Source: Lepidodermella squamata (taxonomy: Eukaryota; Gastrotricha). From it: 64,000 nucleotides of DNA. Shown here piece after piece: positions 36,296 to 48,100 of this stretch (position 1 is the first letter of the stretch; every line of letters starts with the position of its first letter). A program made the position numbers and the translations under genes. The notes under the pieces were generated by a model, which did no database searches, was not told the origin of the DNA, and saw only the letters and a program-made list of their open reading frames with translations. Location of the stretch: positions 124,001 to 188,000 of the forward strand of contig JBLDXI010000029.1 in the NCBI GenBank assembly GCA_047495785.1, read 5' to 3'.

Positions 36296-37107
36296 AATAA
36301 TTCACCGGGCTAATAAAGAAGTAAAAATCTAGCAAAAGCCAAAACTCATGAGAATATATTTTCTAAACGCTCAATGCAAAATAGTCCGAGCCATCATCAT
36401 CATCATCATCATCCGGCGATCATCAAATAGTTTCACTGCATAAAAGACCAAAGCCAGATACAGAATCTACCTGAATTGCTATACGAACTTCGAACTCGGC
36501 AAGTCGCGACCTCAGCCAGCAAAAAAAAACTTCAGCTCAAGATGATTCTTGCGCGCCTTTTCGTTGCAAATAATTTTACAAGGTCGCTCTAAATTTCTAT
36601 TTTTACACAAGACAATGTAACAAAAAAATGAATTTTCGAATTTTTCAAAAATATTTTTGCCGCAGTGTATTTTCTTACAGCTTCATTTCAGCTTTCTTGG
36701 CAACCACGTGCCGGTTGAATGCAGGTCGATATAGCGAGTCTTGCTCATGGCGGGTTACATGTGCGTGTTTACCTTTGTGTCTCAGGTCTTGTTTACACTG
36801 CAGAAGACGCTAAGGTTTATGTCTGCTCGATATTTTACCTCTCGCAGTTACTGCTTTCCGATTAGTTAGCCGATCACTTTCTCTCATACTATTGTCGTGA
36901 TTTCTTTCCCAAACCTTGCGAACAGTTTGAATTATAGTTTTTCCATTTCCATGTTATACATGTTTGCAAGAAAACCGTTATATTATTACTCATTAAGCGG
37001 TTATTCTGCTCGTTTCTTACGCCTGTGTGACATATCACACTGTGATTACTCTTACATAGCATTTGGCATTTGTTCTCAATTGACGTTTGCGATCATTTTG
37101 ATAGAAA
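36296..37107. promoter_or_regulatory. Divergent intergenic region between PPM1G and CWH43
   Basis: 812 bp separating the start codons of two genes transcribed outward, so it should contain both promoters and 5' UTRs. An ATC repeat lies near 36391-36411. No specific promoter element can be defended. Confidence 0.5.
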
Positions 37108-40100
37108 ATGGCAGGTAATTCGCTATCGTTACGGGCGATTATCAGGGAGTCTATACTTGGATTCCTCTTTTGGAACTTGTTCTGGAACCTCGCACCCTCA
37201 GTGTGGTTTTACCCACTCAACGAAATGGGTGTTACTGGCTACGAAAGTGCCGCTCTCGCCTGGTTCAGCCCGCTTCTTCTGGGCATCCCAGGGCTGCGAG
37301 CGCTGCTCAAATCGAGGCTAGGCCTGATTTTAGCTCGCCTAACAACCATTGCCTGTCTATTCGCTCATCGTTCGGACGGCGCGTTGCAAAAGCTGCTCAT
37401 CAGCTGTTTAGGGAACGGTTCTCTCTTCATTTCTACAACCGTGTCTCTGTGGTCCCTCAGCGTTCACGTGCGTCGTGCAACCTTCTGGGGCTTGATTCTC
37501 GGCTTTTTCGCAACTATCAGTGCTCGTGTTTGGTGTTACACGTTTCTACCAGCTTGGTTCACTGACGAAACCAATTTGATCTGCTTCGGTTTTGCCCTGC
37601 TTGCTACGCTAGATAAAATCATTTCTGGCGACGACTGGGCATTGACTAACACGACACCAGCTCAAGCCAAGGTCAAAACCAACTGGATTACGGCATCGGC
37701 TGGTCTTGCGAGCTTGTTATACGTAATCTACTGGCTGTTCAGCGAAATCTCGGTGGTGACGCGATGGGTGCTATCGACATATCCCACTCCAGGACCTCAG
37801 CCTTTGCCATTTGGGTGAGTCTTGATTGAGAATTGACGGTTATTATTACTCTGAATGATGAGCTGCACAGGGGTCTGAGAGTGATTTTATTCATTCATTG
37901 AAAGACAGGCATAAATGCTACGATAACACTGAAATTGTAGCCCAATAGCGGGCATCGATCTTATTATTCTACTGTTTTAGCTAATGTTTTCGATTTCAGA
38001 CTGCCAATTCTTGCAAGTTTGACGATTGGGCTATTCCTCGGCTTCAACTACAACTTAGCAACCAGTTTGCTATGGTGGTTGGTCGGAACTGGCTGTTTTG
38101 CCGGGGTCTACCTGCTTCCTAGCTGGTCTGGCTACGCATGCGGTGTTGGCCTCGCAATGTACGCCTCATCGTTGCTGATTTTCATGTTCGACGCCTTCAT
38201 CGCAAATGGCCAATCACCGCCGATTCGATCGATGACAGTGTTCTCATTCATATTTTTCGCCGAGCTTCTCTTCAACATTTTCACTGTTGCGTACAATTTC
38301 GTGTACGAATTCGGCGGAGCTTACGCCAGGGAACGGTCTGACATTTTGATTGGCGTACTGATGTTCTTCATTCTGGTTGCTATTCTGCGAAATCGCGGCT
38401 TGGTCAAGCAGAAGAGCGGCGTGCATCAAGCGTCGCTGCGAGACTGCGGTAAAGCCGCGAAGACGTTCCTGCTGCTCTTCGTGCTGGCCGGCGTGACTGG
38501 CGTTGCGTGGCGCATGTCGAAGGTGGAAATGCGGCCGGCGCCTCGGTCTCGCCCGGACACGCTGCGAGCCGCCGTGTTCACGTGCCACTTCGGCTTCGAC
38601 AACCGCGGCTGGTGGAACGCGCTGCGCATGATCGACTTCCTGAACAACACGGACGCCGACGTGATTGGCATCCTCGAGAGCGACACGTCGAAGCCGTTTT
38701 TGGGCAACAACGATTTGACAGCTGTCATAGGTAGGTCGCACTTACTTGAATCGAGAAAAAGATAAAAGTGATGTTGTTGTTGCTGTTGTCAGGCGAGAAA
38801 CTGGGCATGTATACGGACTTTGGGGCGTCGACGCGGGACCACTGCTGGGGCGTGAACCTGATCTCGCGGTTCCCGATCGTGTACTCGGAGCACCACCTGC
38901 TGCCGTCGCCGAACGGCGAGATCGCGCCGGCGATCCGCGCCGGGCTCGACGTGGGCGACGGGCGCATCGTCGACGTGGTGGTGACGCACATGGGCATCGA
39001 GGAGGACGACGGCGACCGGAAGCTGCAGGCGGCCGAGCTGGGCCGCATCCTCGCGCGGTCCGCCGACTCGGCCGTCTTCCTCGGCTACATCACGTCGAAG
39101 CCGTTCTCGCGCGACTACACGCAGCTGACGGTGACGGGGCGCATGACGGACGTGGACACGACGGACGGCGACCGCTGGTGCGAGTACATTCTGTACCGCG
39201 GCCTCGCGCGCCTCGGCTACGCGCGCGTCACGCACGGCCAGCTGTCGGACACGGAGTTGCAGATGGCGACGTTCAAGCTGCCCCAAGTTGGGGCGACCAA
39301 GGCGGACCTGACGGCGATGATCGGCGCCAACAAGGCTGTCGTCACCGACGGCAACAAGGTCGCGACGGGCATTCGCTTCCCTGAATGGTAAGTTCAATCA
39401 TGTACTACCGGTGGCTTTTTGCTGTTTTTGAAGATATTTGCGGCGACTCTTCCGCCACTATCGAGATTTTCAAATTGAAACTTTTCCCAGCAAGTTTTCC
39501 CTCTTTCCTAGTTTCAATATTGGGTCAAAAGGCATTGAGGGCGCAATTTTCTTGATAATGCCTTTCTAAAATCGACTATAAAAATGGATTTCATGGGCTT
39601 TGAGAATGTGATCTATTGTGAAGTACAAATACTTGGGGATGTGTAAAATTCCTAGAGAAGTACATTTCTAGTTAGTAAGTAAATATTTCAATTTTCAATT
39701 TGAAATTCCCAGCCAGAAAACGGAATTATATATTTGCATGGTGACCATTCAAAATGCAGAAAACTCATTTTATCCGACCAATGTCTTATTTCATCCGACA
39801 ACGAGATGTGACTAAAACCTGCCGATTTGCTGTTTCATATTTTGAAAAAATTACAGTAAAAAAGTGACCACTCGGGTCGCCATAACTCTTTCACCATAAA
39901 GTTATGCCGGTTCAGGGGCCAAAATAGGGTGCATAAAAGGGGTATGCCCCTACGGAAAAATCGAACTTGGGAAAATCGAGAAAAATCGATGCTTTTATGC
40001 CGGATGATTTTAGTCACATTTTTGGTTGTCGGATGAAAAAATCACACCCTCAAAATGGCCTTTTCTTGAAGAGGGTTCCAACTTTTTCCAACCTTGGTTC

Positions 40101-40313
40101 ATCCATCTTTGGTTTGCTAAATATACCCAAGGTTGAATTGCCGACGAAACTTTGAAACTTTCAACGATGCTACGTATGAGATTTCACCCGTTAACGTGTT
40201 GTTTTTTGCCGAATAGCTTTGGTGAATACGGCACCGGCCACCGCAGCTACCTGCACGAACACGTCTACCACATGTCGACGCCGAAATATTTCCTGCCGGT
40301 GACCAGCAACTAG
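37108..40313 (+). CDS. CWH43: CWH43 / PGAP2-interacting protein, GPI-anchor lipid remodelling
   Basis: Four exons: 37108-37814, 38000-38730, 38793-39387 and 40217-40313, phases 2, 1 and 2, about 709 residues, the usual length. The first two exons encode many hydrophobic membrane segments (starting ESILGFLFWNLFWNLAPSVW). The later part is a soluble endonuclease/exonuclease/phosphatase-type domain: FTCHFGFDNRGWWNALRMID, TDADVIGILESDTSKPFLGN, GASTRDHCWGVNLISRFPIV, VVTHMGIEEDDGDRKLQAAE, ending FGEYGTGHRSYLHEHVYHMS then TPKYFLP. In yeast Cwh43 mediates replacement of the GPI-anchor lipid by ceramide, and the animal protein is PGAP2IP/CWH43; membrane location is ER or Golgi. The 829-bp last intron carries a foldback element. 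Confidence 0.92.
39767..40060. mobile_element. MITE-like foldback element in the last CWH43 intron
   Basis: TCATCCGACAAC at 39791-39802 is the reverse complement of GTTGTCGGATGA at 40025-40036, and ATGTGACTAAAA at 39806-39817 is the reverse complement of TTTTAGTCACAT at 40008-40019. The arms are collinear and inverted around about 190 bp. Outer flanks show weaker continuation (CCATTCAAAATG near 39747 against CTCAAAATGG near 40050). No coding capacity. The boundaries given are approximate. Confidence 0.65.
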
Positions 40314-42659
40314 ACATCTGAACATGATAATGTCCAAGGATGTGTCTGTCCACTTTCTCAATTTCATACTCGCTCGCTCGCTCGCTCCCTATTGTAATAA
40401 GTTGATTGACATTTTATTCATTCCACCTGCGCGTGTCTTCCTCTGAAGTTAAACGTAATCCCGAACTCCTATCTACTCATTGCACGCCTAATGTTACGTT
40501 AGGTATTATTTATTCGACCAAGTCGAAGTGAAAAGCCACATACCTACATTTTATGTATCGTTTTTGTAAAAGCTGCCTGCTCTGGAGAAAAGAGACGAGG
40601 CGTTTCGTGTTGTGATGATGACGGAATTTATCCAAGAACTGAATCCAACTTGTGTGATGTCTGTTTTTCAATGTGGCAATCTCTCTCGTGTATAGTGATT
40701 ATTATTGTCGAATTAATATGGCTTTCTACATTATATATCTATGCGGTATTCGTTTACTCTTTTATTTATATTGATATGTATGTGAAAACTGCTGCTGCTA
40801 CGATAGAGTGACACGTTTCTCATGCCTTGTAAAGGACGCATTTACGACGAACCAGTTTTACCGAAAATAAACGAATTTTATGCCATTCCCTTTCACACGG
40901 CGACTGTTTGGGAAATCGAAGCCAACTCCGTAGTGGTTGACACCACACGAGAGCGTTCGGTGGCCTCTCATCATAGAGTCACCATTTCAGCGAAGAGTTG
41001 TAGCGAACCAGCAAAATCAGCGGCTCGAGGCTGGCTTTACCGAGTCGCGAAGAGTCGAACCGATTTCAATATTTCTTTCTGCCTTCTTTCATTTTAAGAT
41101 ACTTTGGAAGAAGAAATTAAGAATACAAAGATTGAGAGGGCTGAAGGGAGAGGGAAGAATAAGACAAGGAAGAGAGGAAGCGGAAGATTGCAATGCCTAT
41201 GCCGGATGAAAATAAACCGATGGCTAAGCAGGCAAACTACTTTCGACACGCTGCGTGAAAAGATTATTCCGAGTCGCTTGGTAGATTACTTGCAAGTTAT
41301 TATGATAGAAATAAGGCAAATAAAACGGCACTGCCTTGCGATTTGTTCATATTTAAGGTTCTTTTGAAGTCTTTTTGAACGATGCTCAATAATATTCCCC
41401 GTTATATATTCAGGGTCATTAGGAGACAAAGAATCATCGTTGAATCATACATATTAGGATTGACGTGCTTCTGCAGAGCAACACGAGGTACCAGAAAGTT
41501 TTAGTTTCCAAGTTCGTCAAGTTCATTCGTCATTTTCGGTTCGCTGTGAAGTACTTATGACCTCGAACCTTACAACAGTGCGAAGCTATGCTGTAAGATT
41601 CTACGATCTACGATGTAACACCTTTTTCGTTTGCATTTTCATAATGTACACAACTTGAGTTCACAAGTAGTTTTTTTCTGCTTCTCTGCATATTCATTTT
41701 TTCATTTTCTTACTTATTTTATTAAAAGAAACTGACCCAACCTCTAACCGACGTAAAATATAGCAGCCCGAGCTCAGTTTTCGATGATTAAGATATCAAA
41801 TCGAAGCTCTTAAGAAGATGTATTCAGTGGTGAAGTCGGCGTCTTCAAAGATAAAATAACTAGGTATTTTATCTGAAAATCCAACCACGAAACCAGTTTA
41901 TTTCCTGAATGGGAATTTCTTCGCATTAATCAAGTGTCATTCCTAATTTTGATCCATCGAGCGCATCCAAATATAAGCCTCAATTTGATATCATCTCAGC
42001 TGTAGGAAAAAGATCTTGCGTTGCTGTTTTACATCGGTTAGAAGTTTCTTTAAATAAGAAGAGTAAGAAAATAAAAAAAATGAATACGCAGAGAAGAAGA
42101 AAGAGACTACTGGTGAAATTTGTTTTGCACATTATGAAAATGCAAATGAAAAAAGGTGTAGTATAAAGCGCATGTTTTTCCGACATCGATCGTTGAATAT
42201 TATTTCATCAGGTGGCTATTGTTCAAAGAATTAGAACTACGCAGCAGATGTATGAAAGATCGCCAAAAACAGCGAGTATTTTAGCTTTTTTTCCTAATTT
42301 TCATCTCCTTTGACTAATTCTGGTCACTAGGTACGCTTTGCGGGAATTAACGTCAACACGCCCGGCGTATTCGGTAAACCGGAGTAAATTTTGTTTTATA
42401 ATTTTTACATCTTTTGATCGAAGGATTAATTGGAGGAAATTACAAAATAAAGATGGTGCTACGCTCTGTTAATTCTGGTCATACCTGCTACACTGAAAGC
42501 GTGTATAGGGCTCAATATAGATGCGATCATGCTTTCAAAAAATCATGCGTTTATGTTCTTGACCGGCAGTACATTGTTATATGTATTTGGTGTTTCCTTG
42601 AAGATCTAGATTCATAAGTAGTAATTTACCAGCAATAAATTAAAATCATCACAAGTCTA
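40314..42659. other. Intergenic region between CWH43 and ITPK1
   Basis: 2.3 kb of AT-rich sequence with no credible gene. A CTCG-type simple repeat lies near 40373-40387, and the first few hundred bases should be the 3' UTR of CWH43. A conceptual frame near 41104-41367 is Lys/Arg-rich low complexity and is not accepted. Confidence 0.55.
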
Positions 42660-43649
42660 ATGGGTATCCTAAAGGTCGGCTACTGGCTTTCAGACGACAA
42701 GAAGGAGAAGTTCAATTTCAAGCAGTTCGTCAAGTTCTGCTCCCAGCGAGGCATCGCCTTGGTTAAAGTGCAACTCCGCGACGACATGTCACAAAACAAC
42801 GGTAAACCCGCATTTTCTCTATTTATTCACAAGCTGAATGATTTAGTCGTCGACGCAGACAAAGGCCATGTAGCTGCTGCCGATCGATTGTCGACATTCG
42901 AGCGGTGGATCTCCAATCACCCGGAAGTCGATGTCATCGATCCTCTTTGCTACACTCGTGTTCTTTTAAACCGGTTCTCTATGTCGAAAGCTATCGAAAA
43001 GACGTGTGCAAATCTTGATGAATCTATCTTCTTCATTCCTCCCTTTTGCGAGCTTTCGACCCGTTCGGATATTACGAGAGGATTGATTAGTCAAGCCGGG
43101 TTACACTTTCCGATTATATGCAAACCTATTATGGCCGAAAGTCATGAGATCGTCATAATAACTCACGTAGAAGGCTTGGAGTATGCGCCAGTTCCGTGTC
43201 TCGCTCAAACTTACATCAGCTATCACCAACTGTTGTATAAAATGTACATTTTGGGCGACAAACTCTACTGTATTGCACGGCCCTCCTTGCCTGATCCCAG
43301 TGCGCTAGTCAGCATGGGTCTGGTGCTGCGTTTCAACACTGCCACATTAAGCAAGATCCAACCCAGTGGCTGCGACTCGAATCGACAAAACCTTGTCTCT
43401 GCGTGCCAGCCGTCGGTCAAGTCGCTCCAAGTCCTAGCCACAGCGCTACGGAATGAGCTCAAATTGGAGTTGTTCGGTGCCGACGTGATGGTGGAAGCGG
43501 CAACCGGCCGCTTGGCATGCGTGGATGTTAACACGTTTCCCGGCTACAAAGGTGTGCCAGACATCTTTGGTGAACTGTGCTCGTTCCTGACGAGACGTGC
43601 GCGAGGTGAAATCTCGCCACAGAGTCAGATGCCAATATTCATTTCTTAA
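42660..43649 (+). CDS. ITPK1: Inositol-tetrakisphosphate 1-kinase, intronless
   Basis: Single open frame of 329 residues, the typical core length of ITPK1. It begins ILKVGYWLSDDKKEKFNFKQ like the family's GKRVGYWLSEKK start. ATP-grasp fold motifs are kept: FSLFIHKLNDLVVDAD, HPEVDVIDPL, FPIICKPIMAESHEIVIITH (binding-site SHE), YKMYILGDKLYCIARPSL, LELFGADVMVE (metal-binding Asp), and CVDVNTFPGYKGV (metal-binding Asp and Asn). In the family the enzyme phosphorylates Ins(1,3,4)P3 at the 5- or 6-position and interconverts InsP4 isomers on the route to InsP6. It has no intron, unlike the other well-supported genes in the window, which suggests a retrocopy that became or remained functional, since the frame is intact. 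Confidence 0.92.
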   Translation: MGILKVGYWLSDDKKEKFNFKQFVKFCSQRGIALVKVQLRDDMSQNNGKPAFSLFIHKLNDLVVDADKGHVAAADRLSTFERWISNHPEVDVIDPLCYTRVLLNRFSMSKAIEKTCANLDESIFFIPPFCELSTRSDITRGLISQAGLHFPIICKPIMAESHEIVIITHVEGLEYAPVPCLAQTYISYHQLLYKMYILGDKLYCIARPSLPDPSALVSMGLVLRFNTATLSKIQPSGCDSNRQNLVSACQPSVKSLQVLATALRNELKLELFGADVMVEAATGRLACVDVNTFPGYKGVPDIFGELCSFLTRRARGEISPQSQMPIFIS

Positions 43650-45124
43650 TACCAATTAATACCTTTCGCAGGAACACGCCGCTAGACTTTGCCGATGGGG
43701 TTACTTTGACGCGCCTTATTATGGCTTTATTGACATGATGATGAAGCCCCCACGAATGGGATGCTGCTAGAAAACTGTTGGTTAGAAAACTCATAGACAA
43801 GGCTGTCCTAAATAATCGAACGTCAGTATTTACGGCTTCAATGTCTTCAACATGCTACCTTCAGCAATGCGAAAATCGTCCCGTTTGTGGCATTTCAAAG
43901 AGATCCCTCGTATAAGCCTGACGGTGTGCATTTCAGGTGGGCATTCAGTGCGGAACTGTTCAACAACTCTAATAAATGCTTAGGTATTTGTACTTAATAA
44001 ATCGTAAATTTTAGCGGCGATATTTGACGGATTTTCATTACAATTAAGGTCAGCATCCCAGAAAGGGCTCCACGCTATAAGTTACAATAACTTGAATTGG
44101 AATAGGCTGAAGCAGCCCATTTCTCTTTTATTCATAGTTCCTTTGAGAAAATTCAATTGTACTCCTATTCCGGCCTGAACATAGCCCAATCATCATCATA
44201 TTATCATATGATGATGATGATGATGTAGGCCAGCACGTCATAGCACCCGTGCGATTGGTCACGCGACTGGCAGACGTTTCAGCTGCCTTTAGCTTCAGCT
44301 TAGTTTCAGCTGAGTATGTATGCGAAGAAAACCGAGCAGCGAGCAGTTGACATGTTTTCTCACTACTATTGAGCAGCCATCAATTTCAAACTAAAAACCT
44401 AAAATCTTGATCATGCGTCTCTGAAGATCGCAGCCTTCGGCGATATCAAGATAACCATATATAATATCGTATATACCATTCACGATGCAAAGCGATCATG
44501 TGGGATCAGAAACTGAACATGCGCTATGCTTTGATCAGTTGCGCCTTGCGAGGTCTCACCAGTCTCACCGTCTCACCAGTGGAATATCATCGATATGAAA
44601 GACTTCTTGTAAGCCTGTATAAAGCGGGTGGACAGGACGCTTTGCGCCTGTTACGCAGTTTGTTTAACTGAAATGAATAATGAGGGGAGAGAATTCAACT
44701 CCAAAACAAAACAACATCTTTGCAAGGAATTTTTGATGAGAATAAACCAACTGAGACGACGCATCAGCCGCAGTTTCGCATTTTCTTTTTTTTGTCAAGT
44801 GCGAATTGTAACCTCTCTACTTCTGATTGGCCACAAGGTCCCCCTTGAACAGGGCACGACGCTAAAACATAGTTCAGCGCATTGTCTTCTTCCATTTTTC
44901 TGCTTCGGCATTGAAGTCTTTGAAGTTAATACCCCAGGTCATTTTTCTGAACGGAATCCCGCCACAATAAAACGATAAAAGCTGCAAAAACACGCATTTA
45001 TTGTCGCCAGTGATGAACTGGCGTATAAGACAAAAGCCAAAAGTCGAGTCGTATAGTAGAAAAACAAGCAAACAACACGCGCGGCATGCTTCAATAATTT
45101 ACACAGACACAGAGAGAGAAGTGA
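43650..45124. other. Intergenic region between ITPK1 and the 3' end of STRIP
   Basis: No exon recognised. An ATG/GAT microsatellite lies at about 44207-44225. The part next to 45125 should contain the 3' UTR of STRIP on the minus strand. Confidence 0.5.
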
Positions 45125-48100
45125 CTAGTGCGACTCGAGGATGCGCGCCCAGTCGATGGGGTTGTCGAAGACCTCGCGGCGCAGCCACTCGTCCGGCGAC
45201 ACGCCCGACGCCAGCGCGCCCGAAAAGTAGTCCGACGACACGGCGGCGAGGTCGGCCGACACGTTGGCGGCCGCCGACGCCGACCACACGGCGCAGTGGC
45301 ACTTGAAGTCGTCGGCGCACGTGTGCCGCACCACGTCCCCTGGGGCGACCGCCAGCACCCGCGCTCCGTTCGGCTGCACCGGCGGCATCAGCAACGACCA
45401 CGTCGCTGCGTCGTGCGGCCGCGGGGCGTCCACCGCACACGCCGTGTCTGCGGCCGGCGGCGGCACGTGGTAGCGGCGCGCGTGGAACTTGTCGATGAGG
45501 CCGCGCAGCAGCGACTCGGCGGCCTGGAAGTCGGGGCTGGCGGGGCCGACCGCGGCTGGTTTGCCGCCTGACGGGCCGTCGTTGTTGCTGTTGTTGCTGC
45601 TGTTGTCACGACCCCCCAACCCGGCCTGGTTCGACTGCGAGTCGTTGGCGCCGTACGCCCAGTCGTCGGTGAGGCGGTGGCGCACGCGCTCGTAGATGGC
45701 CGACACGGCGTGCATGTTCTGGCGGCGCCACTGCCGGCCCAGGAACCGCGACTGCAGCTTCAGCAGTTTGAGCGCGTACAGCTGTGCCAGCGGCTGTTTC
45801 AGGCGCAGAGTGCGCTTCAGCAGGCCGGCGCATCGCAGCGAGTGCAGCAGCGCAACGCGATGCGGCTTGCCTGAAACAGAACAAGAAAATGTATTTTTTC
45901 ACTCGCTTTGAATGAAGTCCTAGCGGTTCTCCTATTTTGATTCTTACATATTGATATTGCACTGGCCACAAGTTATACTCTTATTTTTCTGTAAGATATT
46001 CCCAATGCTCATCTTTCATGATGAAAGCTATCAAAATTCGAGAAAATTCTTGTGTTTTTAGTGCATTGGGTCGACTTGAGCTTCCGAAGCTTTGAAGATT
46101 TGATGGTCCATTTCCTCCTCATTTTAGCTCGAATTCCGAATTACTCGTAAATTCAAATCAAGTTGGGAATGGAAAAAAAAAGAAAAATGAATATCTAATG
46201 AAAGCGAATCTTTCAAAGAGAGGCACTGGAATCGAATTTCGCTTCTGATTTTAGATTTTCGCCGTATCTTCTTCAAAACCTCTATCTTGTTTCAAAAGTG
46301 GACAATTTCACTTTCGAGTTTTAGAATGATCTAAGAGGAAATGAACCTAAATATGTCTTATTATACCTAGAACTTTCGTTTCAGTCAGATACTCTAAATT
46401 CAGACTGAAACTACTGCACTCAACTATTCTGGTCGTTTTGCGATAGACGCCCGGAGACGTTAAGAATGAATCAAGCAGCCTACCTTTCACGAGTTTGTTG
46501 AGAACGCGGAGTAGGTTAACAGCCGTGTGGACGACGCGCCAGTTGAACGTCGGTTCAGTCGCCAGTTGCTGCAACTCGGCGTCGACGTCCGCAACATGCG
46601 GTGCCTCATCGCTGCCGCCATTCTTCGCCGCCATGAGGACACAGCGCGGGAACTCGGCGTCGGGCACGCAATTCGCCGCAGCCGCGAGGCCGCACAGGTT
46701 GTGCGAGAGCAGGCGCACGAGCAGCGGCAGGGCGTTGGCGAAGACGAGGTGCTGCGCGACGAGCTCGAAGTGCAGCACGTGCACGGCCTTGAAGTGTTTG
46801 AGGAGGGCGAGCAGCGAGCCGGCGAGCGCCTTCAGCACCACCTCGCGGTGCCGGCTCGTCTCGACGCCGTTGCGCAGCGACGCCGCCACCGTCGCCGCCG
46901 TCCCGCCCGTCAGCGACAACTGCACGCAGTCGCTCAGCACCGACAACGACCCGGCAGGTCTAACAATTGAAAAAAAACAGATTATTCAAGTCAGAGGCAC
47001 TGAATTTGCATCATAGATCAAGGCATTTTACTATATGACTTGGTGCTAACTTGGTCTCTCTTGATCTTGGTCTCTCAACTTCTAAATACCATAAAGTCTT
47101 AACGATCTTATTTAATGAATCAAAGGAATTATGAATTCGTGGGAAAAAAACAGATTGTTCGCGACTGTTCCTGAAGCTGATCTCTCGTCGTCAGCCGGCC
47201 CCTAAACCCTCACGGGTAAGGCTTACATATTACCATCACAGTTATACAGCCGAGGAGGACGAAAAATAAAACTTGTACATTTGGAATAAATGATACTAAA
47301 AATTCACTGCCATGTATTGATTATTTGTTGTTTAAAATCTTCTGGTCATCTCAGTGATGGAAGCGACGAGCTAATAGATAAACTGCACCAACTGTTCAAA
47401 GCTCGGACATTACGCTGATGAATGCCAGGCTCCTGAGGAAACCGCAGAGAAACTTCGAAGAGACCACGCCAACAGATTGGAAGCTGGCTCTTCCAATGGG
47501 TCGCTGCGGCCGTGGCCAAGTGGCATGATCTCAATCACTAGTGGCTCACCAGCCGGAGACTAGCTCGGCTGCACCTGCTTTTAAGGCTCCGAAAATTCGC
47601 GTCATCATTGACCTAGCGATGCTTCCTTAAATAAGACCAACTCATTGGTAGCCTTAGGCTCTCGAACTGCCGGAATGGCAGCGTTGAAATCTCGCGATCA
47701 ACTTCTTGTAAAGTGCTATTTCCAGCTAGTCGTAGTACCTAACCTGGTTTAAGATTCACGTGGTTGGTTTCACTTTAAACTAGCAAAATGTTTCCATTTT
47801 TTCTGATTTAAAAACACTCGGCACTACTAACGCACAAATTCGGGGACTCACCTTGCACTGGAGGCTGGAGGCGCAACACCGCCGGCAGCTGCCGACGCCG
47901 CCGCAGTGGCCGCCGAGGCGTAGGTGGCGGTGGGCGGCGGTGGCTCGGCCGCCAGCATCAGCTTCAGCACGGCGATGCAGTACTGCGGCAGCGAGGGCAG
48001 CAGCGCGCCGAACAGCCGCTCGGCCGGCTGCTGCTGCAGCGCCTCGGCCGCCACGCCCGTGTCGACGGGCCGGTGACTCAGCGGCGCCCGCGCGACCAGT

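Noticed and set aside
41104-41367. Lys/Arg-rich open frame between CWH43 and ITPK1
   Set aside because: Purine-rich low-complexity sequence with no motif, splice site or polyadenylation support.
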